A stretch of 64,000 nucleotides of DNA from the NCBI GenBank assembly GCA_024362935.1, contig JANCRA010000019.1, forward strand, positions 12,520,501-12,584,500, in the 5' to 3' direction. How positions within the stretch are numbered: position 1 is the first letter of the stretch; every line of letters starts with the position of its first letter. This DNA comes from Setophaga petechia. Lineage: Eukaryota > Chordata > Aves > Passeriformes > Parulidae. Both the position numbers and the translations under genes were made by a program. The notes beneath the pieces are model-generated. The model saw only the letters and a list, made by a program, of their open reading frames with translations. It did no database searches and was not told the DNA's origin. This document shows positions 27,101-40,207 of the stretch, in pieces.

Positions 27101-28696
27101 CAAGAAGTGGAGGTCTTTTAAGTTCCTTTGAGAAATTTCGGAGGAAGATGGAAGCTTTACTTACTAATTTTTGTGTCCAAATACTAGATGCAACTTGCTA
27201 CCCATTGACTTAAAGCCATAACTTGCAATTAATGCAGAAAATTTCCCTTTTTAGTCATAGCATTTGTAGGTGCCAAGATGTACACCTGTTAGTTTGCTTG
27301 ATCCTTGGGGCATAGTACTTGATTTCTCATGCATGTTTAAAAATTTATCAACTTGAAGACCAAAACTAATCAGGCAACTCTTTTGGTTCCAGTGTACCAG
27401 TCTTTCATGGCTATCTGTTATACAACCAGCTTTAACCAGGACATTTATCCAGCATGGAAATTGGGAGCTACTGTAAAACTCTTCTATCAGTAGCAATGTT
27501 TGAAATATGTGCCTTGGTCCCCTGCTGCTAAAGCATTGCAAATTGTCAAATTATATGTGACAGACTGTGATTTGTCTTTCTCATGACAGGAAAATTGTTT
27601 TCCTAACCCTGGGGGAAAAAAACCCCAAAACATTCAGCTACACTGAGAGATGATTCAGGTCCTATTTAGCTGTTATTTTGTGAAATGTTAGGGGTGTTTT
27701 TAACAGGTAAATATAAATTTCTCCCAAGATAGTATTTTATAATTAATGTATTTCTTTCCCATATTAATAGTGCTGTATAAATTTCACAAAAATTCTGTGA
27801 TTGCACAACCTACCTGATGACTGGTAGTAATGAAACCATTTGTCTCTTAAGGGAAAATTAAAATGTTTTATGTTTATTGCCTCTACTGGCGTTCAACAAA
27901 GAGAAAGTCATTCACTGAGAGCTACACAATACCTCACTTCATCTGCAAAGGAACATCCATTGTTGTCCTTGGTGGAAAATACTTGTGCTGTGAACAGTGG
28001 ATGAAGTAAGGCAGCACATTCCAGTGGGAATGCACTGAACGCCAGGGATGACTGTGCTGAAGTCATACCTGGGTGCTGCAGTTGCACAACTGTCCCAGAG
28101 GCTTTACTTCTTAGGCAAGATTGTTCTTCACATAATGACTGTGGTATAGCTGGTAGAAAATATTCTCCTCTTTTCATCACAGTGTAGGATAGACAACATC
28201 TTCTAAAAAGACCCTAAAATAGAGCTGGTGTGAGATAGAAAGGTCTTCTCAAAAATAAAACAGGAAAAAAGGAGACACGATTTTTTCAGACAAATGCAAG
28301 TATCATATTTTTCTTTATTGATTAGTTAATGGAACCAGTATATAGTGGTACAATTAAAACAAAAAATCAAATCTTCATTACCCACTGTTGCTGGAACGTT
28401 GCACAAAAGTAAGCTGGAACAATATTAAAAACAACTCCTTCAAATTTTTGTTAAAACATTCCTGTTTAGGATCACATTTTTAAATAACTAATTGAATTAG
28501 TTAAGCCTAGTATTTTCTGACATCTTAACTAGATAATTATATGTTAAATATTTGCTGTCTATAATCTACATCTATCTGTAACTGAAATTCAGCAATTGTG
28601 TCTAATTGAGAATTCTGAAATGAATCTGGAGTCCAAACTGACTCAAGTGTAATTTACAACATGACTATGGATGAACATGACATTCATAACTTTTCT

Positions 28697-28805
28697 GGGC
28701 AACATGTTCCAGTACCTCATCAACCTCACAGTAAATTTCTTCCTAATATTTAACCTAAACCTACTTTTGGTTTAAAAGTTACCCTTTGTCCTGTCAAACT
28801 ATAAA
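28697..28805 (-). mobile_element. CR1 retrotransposon fragment (3' region)
   Basis: On the minus strand this matches the 3'-untranslated-proximal part of avian CR1. The plus-strand text reads ACATGTTCCAGTACCTCA, then TTCTTCCTAATAT, TAACCTAAACCTAC and CCCTTTGTCCTGTC, in the order and spacing expected for a reverse-oriented copy. The terminal tail is missing and the sequence is heavily diverged, so this is an old 5'- and 3'-truncated remnant with no coding capacity. Confidence 0.75.
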
Positions 28806-30690
28806 TATAATACAGTAGGATAATTATACATAACATTTTGGGAATTCAAATCTAGTGTTGGCTCTGCTTAGTCTATTCTAGGCACAGCTGTTTGTGTTCA
28901 TTACCCAGTCATTTGTAATCTACTCTCCTCAGGTTTTCACTATGGTTTTTTTTTTTTTTTTAATCTCATTGCGTCAACGAGCTTCCTTTTACAATTCTGG
29001 AAGTTTAATATCTGCCATTTGTCCTATCTCCTGATGTCAGCATCCTTGATGTGCTCATTAAAGCACTGTAGCATGCAGCATACCGAGCCCCACTTCACTG
29101 GAGTCAAACATGCCAGCACATCACTCTCTGTGACTGAGAGAGGAACCCCTCAAATGAGCCACAGACTGCCAGGCAGCAGTACACCCACACAACAGAGAGA
29201 AGCTTAGAAAACTGGCTGTCATCTTCCTAGTCTTGATATTTGGCCTATCCCTTGGAAGGGGGATTTGATGAGGCAGTGTGGAGACAGTTGTATGAAACCA
29301 AATCAGCCCACTGGGGAGGTGCTCTGAGATGCTGCTGCATTTCTGACACCTGCATCCACTGGCCATCCACAGAGGAATGCTTCACTTGGCTGGGCTCAGC
29401 CCAACCACACATAACCAGAGCTGCTTTCACCTGCTGTCATTTGAACTTCTGCTTGTTAAGCCCTTCTCAAGGGACAGTGCTGAAAAATAATAGAACTGTT
29501 GCTAGAGACATAGCATATTTTGCACAGAGAATTTATTTGACCAAGTTTGAAGTGAAAGCACTTTGAAATTAAAATACATATGACCTTTTAATAGTTTCTG
29601 TCTAACAGCATTTACAACTGATCTATTTTGCAAAAAGTAACTAACTGCACTTAATTAATATCCTTTTACCAGTGCTTGCCCTTCTTGTCAAGAGTGCAGA
29701 ATGCATCTCTAATAAGATGGTTCAGGTCCTCACCTGCTGTGAAAGACTTGTCTGGTAGAGACAGTTTTACATTAACTAGGCTGTTCTCTTTTGGAAAAAT
29801 ACCCCTGCAACCTGTTTGGGATAATTTTAAGTGTCTTTCAGGTCACCATTATGCCTCAGAAGGCAGTTTGATTTAAAGAAAGAGTAATACCCAAAGCCTA
29901 TAAATCTAAAAATATACTTCATGTAAAGTCAGGTGAGAGAAGTTCTCAGCTGATAGGGAAAAAGTCCTCTTCAAATAGAAAATGTTGTTTGTTCTTCTTC
30001 AGGGCAGGTGGTAGGCAATGCTCTTGAGGAGATAAAAATGACTTTTATTTCCTTTCCCCATGCAGAAGATCAAAAGAAAAGTAGGCAACTGCCAGACTTA
30101 ATGAGCCATGCTGAAGGGCTGCATCCTGACAGAATTAATGCATCATTTATAAAGCACTTCGTAGGAAAATGATTTAGTGAATCACATATGACTTTGATGT
30201 CTTGTAACACCACTGCATTTTAATATTCATGCAAAGAATTTAGCAGTTACAAATGACAAAACCATGCATGCCAATAGGTGGAAGAACATGTTGTGGGATC
30301 ACTGGTGTGGAATGGTTGCAATTAGGAGAGTTGGGATGAATCAGTGCACACTGTAAGTTTTGGGACCTGCATATGAGTCCTTGACTTGGACCCAAATAAG
30401 TGTCACTCTGTGTGGTGGAAAGATAAAAATGATCTCTGGCAGGCTGTATGCTGCCTTTGAATGGTACTGCTCTGCTCATTCCAGTTGGAGCCAAAAGTCT
30501 CTGAGCAGAGAGCTGGCAATCCTGCTCTTGCCCAAAGCACAGGACCCTGCAATGCAGATCTGCTGTAGAATATTATATACTGCAGAATATATTGCTGTGC
30601 AATAGACCTCTGTGAAGGAAACTGAGTACTCCCAGATCACCCTGTATGCAGCTGCACAGGTCCTGTTTCCAAATACAATATTTTCTTCTG
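28806..30690. other. Non-coding sequence between CR1 copies
   Basis: No supported gene. A 16-T run lies at 28946-28961. A moderately GC-richer patch (about 29240-29450) contains overlapping short open frames on both strands, none recognisable. It may be an old unidentified repeat. Confidence 0.55.
28946..28961. repeat. Poly-T tract (16 T)
   Basis: Sixteen consecutive T residues. Simple homopolymer near the degenerate minus-strand CR1 fragment, but not joined to it by any recognisable CR1 tail. Confidence 0.85.
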
Positions 30691-30691
30691 T

Positions 30692-31112
30692 TGATCAGAG
30701 GAGTGGAGCACATCTCCTATGAGGAAAAGCAGAGAGAACTGGGATTGTTCAGCCTGCAAAATAAAAGGCTTCAGGATGACCTTCCTGTACCTGAAAGGGC
30801 CTACAGAAAAATGGAGAGAGACTTTTTTACAAGGGCATGTAGTGCTAGGACAAGGGGGAATGGATTCAAACTGAAATAGAGTAGATTTATATTTGATATT
30901 AGGAAAAAATGGTTTTTACTGTCAGGGTGGTGAGGTACCGGAATAGGTTGTCCAGAGAAGTGGATGTGATTTTCTCTAAGTGTCTATGACCAGGTTGGAC
31001 AGGACTTTGAGCCACCTGGTCTAGTGGAATGTGCCCTTGTCTACTGCAGGGGGATTGGAACTAGATGATCTTCAAGCTCTCTTCCAACCCAGGCCATTCT
31101 ATGATTCTGTGA
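30692..31112 (+). mobile_element. CR1 retrotransposon 3' end, 5'-truncated
   Basis: A plus-strand CR1 copy, severely 5'-truncated as most avian copies are. The first about 190 bp encode the degenerate end of the reverse transcriptase ORF2: the open frame 30646-30879 contains ISYEEKQRELGLFSLQNKR, the usual CR1 C-terminal signature, and later FTRACSARTRGNGFKLK. The 3' part carries the expected landmarks: AACAGGTTG-like and GAAGTGGATGTG regions, GGGGGATTGGAACTAGATGA, CTTCCAACCC, and the tail ATTCTATGATTCTGTGA ending near 31112. No intact coding sequence remains. CR1 copies by target-primed reverse transcription. The copy is diverged and presumably inert. Confidence 0.95.
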
Positions 31113-34100
31113 TAGCCTACTGATTATTCTTTTTTTTAGCAAGGATTCTGCCACCTTTTTTCAGTAATGAGGTCTGTAGGGTACTAAACAGAGCAGTACT
31201 TTTCATATTTTTCCTTGAGACACAGGACTCCAGAATGCCCAGACCAATTCCTCAGGTTTCTCAGATCTTGCAGTGGCTCAGATGTTTTCCTCTGATTTCC
31301 ATCCCAATCTAGGAACTCTGACCTCTAGCTTAAACATCTTCAAACATAATTTGGCAAACAAGCAATGAACATAACCTTATACAAATTCTTAATCCTAGTC
31401 ACTTTGTTCTTAAAAAGGCACAGATGAGTCAGAGGGCTCCAGAAGAACATGCAAGTCCTAAGGCAGGGCTTTTCTTTAACCTATTCTTCATCCTTCTGCA
31501 GTGAACACTTCAGGCTAGGTGAAGTTCCTGTTCCCTTGTCTGCCCTGGCAAATCCTTATTAAACAACAGCACACTTAAAGTAGCACCTCTAATGTGGTCT
31601 CACTCCTGTGTTGCCTTTTTCCATAAATCCAGCCTAAGGACTTGTTGTTATAACATGCAAGTTATTGTTCGATCCAGCAATCAAGTACAAGTTCCCAATG
31701 CTTCTGTATGGTTTTGCCATTCACTTCAGCTCTAAAGCATTCTTTCTGGGCAAAACAGCTCTCTGAAGTACTTCACAGCACATTCCTTTGTCTTCAAATG
31801 GACAGGATTCCAGCATATTGCAGAAAGAAGTAGAATTCCTACTTGGAGCCAGAAATATCCTAGCTTATCAGAGAGGAAATTGGGCACTGGGTTTTGTCTG
31901 GATTCGTGGTGCATCCCTGACATTTGCTTCTGAACCTGTCACTCTGCCAATATACTCAGTTTTGTGTAAAATTTAGCTAGAACTAAAAGTACTGGCAATC
32001 CTGGTGTCAGAAGTTCCAAAACTCAGTTTTGGGATCGCTGTATGATTTCACTGCATCAAGAATAGCTTAAGAGGGACTCCTCTCATTGTTTTTGCACTTT
32101 GCCCTGGGGAAAAAAAAGTATTACCTTTTTCCTCCTCCCTCAGTGAATATGGGGACTTATATCTTCCTTGGAAAGATCTAGCTGATGCTGGAGATGGCTT
32201 AATGAATATTTTTTAATTTCCTGTGGTCTGCAGTACATTCTCTAGGAAAAGGTGGAAAGAAAGCTCTCAAACAAAAAACTGTAAATTGTTCACTACAAAA
32301 CCACAGTAAAATGATTCTTTTCACCCCCTCTGGCAGCATGCTTTATACTGATTGTGCATTTTTCCATGCCTCTGAAGAAATTGTTCTTTCAACAAGTTAA
32401 AAGCTTGCTTGGTTTGCCTGCATGCTCTAATGGAAAGATAAATATGACTTCTCTTTTTCCTTAGTATGTAGCATGAAAATAGACGAGATCATTGGGATTT
32501 ATGTGGAAAAGTGTGGCTGGCTTCTAGTATTGCATTATGAAATGCAATTTGGGATCACTGAAAACAAGCACATATTTTGAAAACCTGATTAAGTACTTAT
32601 TTTGGAAGGTCAAATATGACAAGTAATTTTTTTAAACTATTTTTAATGGTTCTTTTTAAGTTAAAACTTTTGCCATTTCGGAGGAAATCGCATTCAACTC
32701 TATTTTGGCAGATAGTAGTGCAGGAAAAGTATTTTTTAATGCCCATAATTGGTTGAGGAATACCGTTATTTAATGGGTTTTAGAGAAAAATAACTATATT
32801 TATATGGGAGCTTTTCTTATAACTGCATTTCAGCAAAATCAGAATGAACATAGTTCATTCAGAATGTCCTCATTATGTAATATCTCCTGGAAGACTGAAT
32901 AAAGAAATAAAAGCATCTTACTGTGTAATACAGAAGTTTAACCTTTTATGATATGACTAAATGGAGAAGGATTTTGGGAACTTAATTTCAGGTACTGACT
33001 GTTTAACAATTTATTAAAAATCTCTTCACACTTCAGTAAACTTTACATATTGTGGTTTTTCATTAATTTCCTCCTTTACAGGATGAATGAAAATGTACAA
33101 TACAGCTCTTGTATATTCATCTCTACTCTCTATGGTTATTTTCCTTTAAATGAACAAGTATTATTGGCTTTTATTCAGAGCTATAAGTGAAAAAAACCCT
33201 CATAATTCAATTCAGGCAACACAGGAGGATGACACATATCTCTGAATACATTTGGAGATAAAGTACTTAAAATTGAGGACCATTTTAAAATCTGCTTCTG
33301 TCAACAATCATATTTCTAGACCACATTCTTTCATGTAATGCACCCAATGTGTTACCTCTGAGTAGTAAAATTGTTCTTCATTCACAGAAATGCGTCACAG
33401 CATGGCATTTCTCAAACCTAAATTGTTCTATGGCCTAAACTGTTCTGACTTTAAAAAAAAGCTCCATCAAAACAGCTTTAAATAGTGCATAGGTTTATAC
33501 TGATAAAAGTGGATAAATGAAAATATACATAGCTGAGAAGCACTTTTACATTCTCTGTGAAACTAAACTGTGTTTTTCCATTTCCCTTAAATAGTGTATT
33601 ATTTTGGTTTTCTGAGCTTTCTGAGCAGACGGTTGTTTTTCAAACAAAAATTTTACTGATCTTTTTAGAGAGCTTGTTTCATTTTATAGAGTAATGGTTG
33701 CATTTACAGTTCTACTCATATGTTCTGAGGTCTGAAGAGCTCAAAATGATAAAAATATTTCTGTGGGAGCACAGAATGTCAAGTCTAGTTTGTTTGGGTT
33801 TCACCTAACAAATAGTGGGATGCATCCATTTCTTTGTCACCTTTGCTGATATTTAAGCAGAATGGATACAATCAAATAGAGGTGTACCTGTTCATTCATG
33901 AGAAATAAGTTTAATTTTACTCACACCTTTTCTCTGGCTCCTGTTTATCATATACTCTACTATACTGGTCAGCAGCAACAAGAAGCTTTGGTTTTGTAAG
34001 TCAGTGGAAAGCATCCAAAGTGAGAATCCTAGATTATCTATCTTCACAAGTTCATTTGGAATTTCGACATTATTTTGTTAAGAGCAAAATGAAACTTTTC

Positions 34101-37100
34101 CAATATTTATTTAGGATTTTTTACTTAATTAACCAAGCAGGTTATCATGTTACCTGACACCAAGAAATTGAACTGTTTGTGTGATAAATTGCTTTTCAGA
34201 AGGAAGTAAATACTGGAGAGACTAAGTGTAAAACAGGTGTCATATCGGGGACCAAATTCAGAGACAGCGTCAGCTGGTGGAAACCACACTTCACTAAATG
34301 CACACGCAATGTCTTGTACTGATTAAATCTTAACCCCAAAAAGAAGGATTAAGAACATATGCAAAAGCATAAATTAAAGGCTGCAGGGTTTTTTCCCCAT
34401 TTACTCTTAAATCTTCTAAAATCTCTCTGGCAAGTAAATGAAGTGTAAAGGCAAACTGAAGTATACTCCAAGGTTTTTCCTTATGACTTTCTCATCCAGG
34501 GCGGCTGCAGCAGACTGAGGCTCAGCCACATGGGTGTGTGACCAAACTGGCCTTTGCTCGTAAAGGACCCATGAGGGACAGAGCACAAAGCCAAGCAACT
34601 CTGAGGATATCACTGCTTCTACTGGAGGCAGAGTAGCCCCACAAGACAGACCAACCTGAGGCCATTCTTTACCTCTCTGACTTCCTTTTTATCTAGTCGT
34701 AGATGCATAATTTCAACTTTCCATCTCACAGGATGGTTTATGGTCTTCTGGGATTCATAAGAAGGTCCTTCAGTGCACAGTCCTACCCTTCCTCCTGTCC
34801 AGGCCCTAATTCCAAAGCAGCTCGAAGTCATGTTCATTCCTCACAAAAGAGCTTCCTTGAGCAAATGACTAAACTTCAGGCATTTTATAGCTCCTGTGGA
34901 TTTTTCTGACCACTTAGAGACATGAAAATATCTGAGCTTAGAACTTCTCCTCCATTGCTGGAAGACAGGGAAGCAGAAGAGATGGGAATGATGCACCTTT
35001 TCCTATCCAGTTACCTTTTTTGCACTTTGGACAAGACCTTCAGTCTCACTGCAGTGCAGAGAATTGTTACTCAAAACACTTTGCTGTAAACATAGAGGAA
35101 AGAACTTGACTTTTAGTTCCATTCACATGTCATCCCCAAGTAAATAATCAAAAGCTTTGTCTTTAAATCACTAGCTAAGATGATCTGAAAGAATTTCAGA
35201 ATCTTGCTGGCAGAGTGGATGAAGTCTGTGTCTCTTTGATGTGTGGTTCTCATGAAATCCTCTGCCATGGGTCTATATCCTTTTGAGGTTACTTTCTGGG
35301 AAACTTGAAGGTCAGTAATTGCTCACAATCACACAGAGCTGCGTTTTTAAGACAGCGCTTGGTTTTAAACTAGAAGGCTTTGTATTTCTATTCTTTAGAG
35401 TAGAGTAAATGGCAAGTCAAATGTGCATATTTGTCACCTGACACTGCTTTCTCACAAGGCAGTTATCTCATAGCTTTCTTTTGGGAGGCTGGCTTAGTGC
35501 TTGCTTCAAAAATCTCCTAGCCTTCACTGTTTCCTCTGTTACACCTACTGCTGCATCAAGGTCTGTTCAAAACTGTGTTCCTTGTTTTCACTTGCAGTGA
35601 CATTAACTTAACATGAGCTGTTGAGCTGTGCTTTCTGGTGTAGAGAGAAAAATGGTGCTGGTCCATCAGCTCTCAAGCTGTGAGATTCATTTGGTGGCTG
35701 CCTGGTCACAGGGAAAGCCATGAGAGTGACCTACCTGTCTGATTACTGCTTGTTCTTTGTGTTGCTTTCTTCTTTTGCTATGAATGAAGAAAAAAAAGAA
35801 GAATCCCATAAATTCAGTTAGACAATCGTGTAGAAGTGCATGGGGAAAACAGAGTATACATGTATGTGTGTATATAGATACGGGCATTATGTATAACAAG
35901 GCAGATTTGCCTTATATAATGAAAATACTTATGTTTGTGGGCCTGTTTCTGTCACAGAGACTATGTCCTTCCCGTAGCATGTTCCCTGCATAATCTTGTT
36001 GTTCTCCAGTTGAGGTGAGAATTAATTAGCCTTTGCTGTCTCCTCTGTCACTTCTTGTGACAATCCTCTTGGGTTACTCTTTAGTATGGATCTATCCACT
36101 GCCAATTCTAGCAATCTCAGTGCTAAACAGATGTCATTTTTTGCTTTGTAACAAGACCCCAGCTCTCTCACACCAAGTGAGAGCATTTCCAATGGACTTC
36201 TAATCAGAAGTTTAGTGATACAGCATCTCTACTGGTAAAGTACAAAATAGGCTCTGAAGGGATTTTTGTCTCACTAGGGTTCCAAACCAACAGATTATTT
36301 AAATATAAATTAAAGAGCAGAAAATTAATAATAAAATTAATTCCTTTTCTGGATTGAATTTTCCTCAGACTATTTTTCACAATTTTGCAGCAGATAATAA
36401 CTGCTTCAAACTTCTTGATCATTTTAAATACAAGTGCTTGTGGGCATACATTGTGTTCTGTCAATCTAAATATCACCATATTTATAATTAAGGTGCAGCA
36501 TAAATCATGGGCAAACACAACAAAAGCAAATAATTAACCTAGAGATGAAAAATTTCAAATAGAAATTCCCTTTTAGAGCTGGCATACAATTCATGCTTAA
36601 GAATAAATGTGATTATGATATAGATAATCTGAGAAAAACATTATATGTAAAATCTATACTGTTGATATTTTTAAATCGTCATATTTTATTTTAATAATTT
36701 ATTCATTTGAGCCTGAGGTGCAAAAAAAGCTTTAGATCTAAGAAGCATGAGCATAACCACAATAAGGATAGTCTTAATAGACGTGTGTTGCAGTCCTGAA
36801 TAATGGTGTTCTTTATCCTTCTTCATATTTTCACTTTTATTCAGCATCTGACCATACATAGATATTTCCTCCACAAGATGGTGAGTACAGTGTTTGTGTT
36901 AAGTAAATGACCATGCAAATTATTGACCAATGATGGTGCAAAAGGCTTTTGCTAGCTTATGGTGCTGTGGAGTCTTTTAGAATTACAGTAATACTTACCA
37001 AGGTAGTTGTGTCCCTGCTCCCTTTGGGCAGCTGTGCACACATCTGTATTCCAATGAGATGAAAGTTATTGTCCAAGTATTGTCCAATAAGAAGGAATTT

Positions 37101-37198
37101 TCTAACTTCATCTCATCAAGCTCTACACAGCCCAGTTGTGAGTGTGTTTTATCTTGGACAGATTATTTTGTAATAAAATCAGGGATCATTAGAGTAAA
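31113..37198. other. Non-coding sequence, no supported gene
   Basis: About 6 kb without any coding exon that can be supported. Long runs such as about 32.3-34.2 kb are AT-rich with few repeats and contain a palindromic octamer-like pair (32529-32548). Short open frames around 34.4-34.9 kb and 36.2-36.5 kb are unrecognised and probably chance. Confidence 0.55.
32529..32548. promoter_or_regulatory. Palindromic octamer-like (POU-type) pair
   Basis: ATTGCAT (32529-32535) and its exact inverse ATGCAAT (32542-32548) flank a 6-bp spacer TATGAA. ATGCAAT resembles the octamer half bound by POU-domain factors, and a back-to-back arrangement is a known dimer geometry. A 7-bp palindrome in AT-rich DNA may be chance, so this is a weak candidate. 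Confidence 0.25.
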
Positions 37199-37199
37199 A

Positions 37200-37257
37200 G
37201 AATCATAGAATATGCTGAGTAGGAAGGCACTCACAAGGACCATGGAGTCAAACTGCC
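37200..37257 (-). mobile_element. CR1 terminal fragment
   Basis: The plus strand reads GAATCATAGAATATGCTGAGT, then AGGAAGGCACTCACAAGGAC and CATGGAGTCAAACT. This is the reverse complement of a CR1 3' terminus (variant with 'hydrophilic' GAGTTGGAAGGGACCCACAAGGA-type consensus). Only about 60 bp are recognisable, an extremely 5'-truncated insertion or remnant. Confidence 0.8.
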
Positions 37258-40207
37258 AGCTAATTTTACCAAGCCTTAACTCTAACACTCTCTCTCACTA
37301 GGACAAAAAAATAGATTTAAACAGTCTCACTTGGATACCCTAATTCAAATAAATCCAAAATGCTGCAATATTTTACTTATACAGAAATTCAAAACCACTT
37401 TGGAAAGCGAAAATAAGGAATTGCATGTTTCAATTCCTAGAAATGAACCATTAATAATACACACACCATAACTAACTAATGTGTAAATCATAGTATAGCA
37501 ATCATTCTATTCCTAAATAGCCAGTGAAGCAATTTCCCTTCAAAGTGAGAATAGGTAACTCAGGTTAGTTGATGTCCTGTACCCAGAGGGATCACTGTTG
37601 ATGTTTTTTATTCTAAACTGTGACCTAGTGCCATCTCTAAATCAAAATTCTTTTATTTTTTTCAAATAGAAAAGTTTTCTTTCATTTTTTTAGATGAAGC
37701 TAGTAATTTTCCTTCCTGACTTTCACTGGCAATCTCTATGGAAGGTATGAAACACAGGAGAGCTGTATTATCTTTTTCCCAACACAGGAAACTTTCTAGA
37801 GGACAATTCTGTCCATTCTCATGACAGCATTTTTATCAAAACATCCAAACAGAGATGCTTACATGGATTTTGTTTTAATTTTGCATAGATTAGAATGAAA
37901 TCTAAGACTTTGGATTGTATAATGCTACCAGATAGAACCTCCAAGGAGAACACCTTGTTTTTCCAGGGCCATTTTTCTTGATCTATTGCAACTCCCAATG
38001 ATGTGAAAAGTACCCTCCCATTCCTATGGAGAACACATTCCTAGCAAAAGATAATGAAGAAAAGCAAACACTTACTTTTAAAATACTTGCCTTTAATAAC
38101 TACATCAAAAGCTGAAAGCTTTCTCAAGACTGAAGAAAAAATTGTTCTCCTAAAGCTGAAGTATTACCAATCCTTCTCAATAGCTCAGAAAAAATAAGTT
38201 CAGGGAACTCTAGCAAGTACCAACTTTCTGAAACTTCAGCAAGTTATTTTAAACAGGTCTCTTAGTTTCCTCCACTTTGCTGAGTATTGGATATTTGAAT
38301 CATTTAACTTCTTGAACTGAATTATTTTGTGCACCACAAGCCAGATTTTGCAATATCAACAGCTCATCATGAAACAGAGCCAATGCAGCACCAGGAAATA
38401 GCTAAAGCAAGAGAAGAAACAGATTTGTTTAATTTTGCACACATATTCCTTAGAAATCAGTGATGAGGGTAAAGAAAATCCAGAACACGTATAGTTTTCC
38501 TAAAAAATGTTTGGATAGAATTAACTTCATATTTGTGAAGTTTTCCACAGACTACTGAAGGCTTAGTTGCAACTGTTGCCAAAACTTTAATTTCAGTCAG
38601 TTTTACGGCCCTTGCCTTATTCCTAAAAGTATTTTTTTCAAAGAAGAATTTTAGAAGACAGTCAGCAGTCGAGCTTTTAAAATAGCAGGAATCTTTAAGA
38701 AATATTTTTTTAATGCTATTCGAGATTTTTTTTTTTTCCTTTGGAAATATGATTAACATCCATGCTTAAATTTATTAATTATGACTACTGAGTGTGCACA
38801 TGTTTGTTGTCTACCTGTGTATCGAATTCTATAAGAGCAAATAGTTTTGCCTGAAAAATGTTTTCTACAAGAGTTACAGGAAAAAAGTATAATCTGGACA
38901 GCTTTCTGTGGCAGAGTTTCACACAATTTCCTAATTCTATATAGTCATATTTGTAGGGGTGTATGGATAACAGACAATTTTCCCATTTGATAGTTTCCAA
39001 CTATATAAAAAAACACTGCAAGAGACATGAGAAAGATAACATACATTACTTCTGTGTGAGGTTCTTTTCACTCTTTTTATCTGTTAGTACAAGGATTGTC
39101 ACATTTGGAATATCTAATTATTTAATCTGAAAAAAAAAAGTGATTTTACAATTTCCCACAGTTTTGGAAGTGTCATCTTTGCATGGCTTCTCTCACCTTC
39201 TGGAGCTTGTTTATTTTATGTGTATATATAATAACTGCAGTACACGTCTCCTAGAGTACCCCATGGCTAGCACTACATTAAAAGAAGCTTTCTTCAGCTT
39301 AAAGTGAAGTAAAACCAGAGAGAGATGTGCTCTGGAGTAATAAGGAAAACATGAAGATTGAAAAGTACTTAACATTACTTACTGCTGTGTTTGCAAATGT
39401 CAAAGACCATTCACAGATGGAGGGGTTTTTCTGTGTTTAAAGTCTTTATTGTCCATAAGAAAGACAAGAAATATTTCCATGAAGATGTCAAGGGATACCA
39501 GGATGGTCATTAATATTGGTGTACTGAGTGGGAAAGAGAAAAGGCAGAGTCAGGAATGCTTGTAATGCTGCAATGCAAACATGACCTGCAGCACAGAGCC
39601 CAACAGCAACAGGGAATACTGCAGAAACTGGGCCCATGAGTCAACTCCTTTCTGTCACCATGGTCTCATCCCTTTAAAGTGCCTTTTAGCACTGTCTAGC
39701 TGAGAGAAGCCAGAATTTCAACAGTAAACACACAATCTCAGATATCACTGTTGTAGAGAAAGAAAGAAATGCTAAATGTCTAGTTTGCTAGCCAGCAGAG
39801 TGAGGGTACACCTGCTCCCACCTCTTTTATAGAAGTCTCCTAAACACCAGAGATTTTAAAGGAGCAGGGCAATTCACCAACACTTTGTTACACAGTGTTG
39901 TAGGACTAAAGGCAGATGTAGTCAAGTAGAGTTTAGTTTTTACCGCTAAACATAGGGGTTGTTTCAGAAACATGATCTCCAGGGAGGTTGAAGAGCCCAA
40001 GATTCAATTCCAAAACATCTTCAAGGCCGACGGTTTCTGTGTGGGAAACAGAAGGTCACAAAATCAACTCTTTAGACTAAATAAATGCAGCAATTAATCT
40101 AAGAGATCTGTTTGATAGATCCACTAAAACACAGAACTGCATTTTCCAAAGAGTAACAATATTCTATCAAAAAGGACAAAAAAGGGAGGGGCAGGTGAGG
40201 AGGTTTT
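37258..40207. other. Non-coding sequence between CR1 copies
   Basis: No gene is supported. The region is AT-rich with short T runs (for example near 38.72 kb). The minus-strand open frames at 38.46-38.76 kb and 38.79-39.00 kb are lysine/phenylalanine-rich and look like chance frames in AT-rich DNA. Confidence 0.55.

Larger units (their letters stand above)
1..28684. other. Non-coding AT-rich sequence, no supported gene
   Basis: No coding exon can be supported here. Open frames stay at or below about 130 codons, lie on both strands, and resemble no family I know. The stretch holds only minor structures listed separately: a forkhead/RUNX-like motif cluster near 1.6 kb, short tandem duplications near 4.9 and 9.8 kb, a related 49-bp pair at 11.4 and 12.8 kb, a 13-bp hairpin at 18.1 kb, a 19-A run at 20.6 kb and a weak exon-like signal near 23.9 kb. 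Slightly GC-richer patches (about 8.44-8.64 kb and 26.3-26.7 kb) have no recognisable content. It is intergenic or deep intronic by inference; an isolated short exon could have been missed. Confidence 0.6.
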
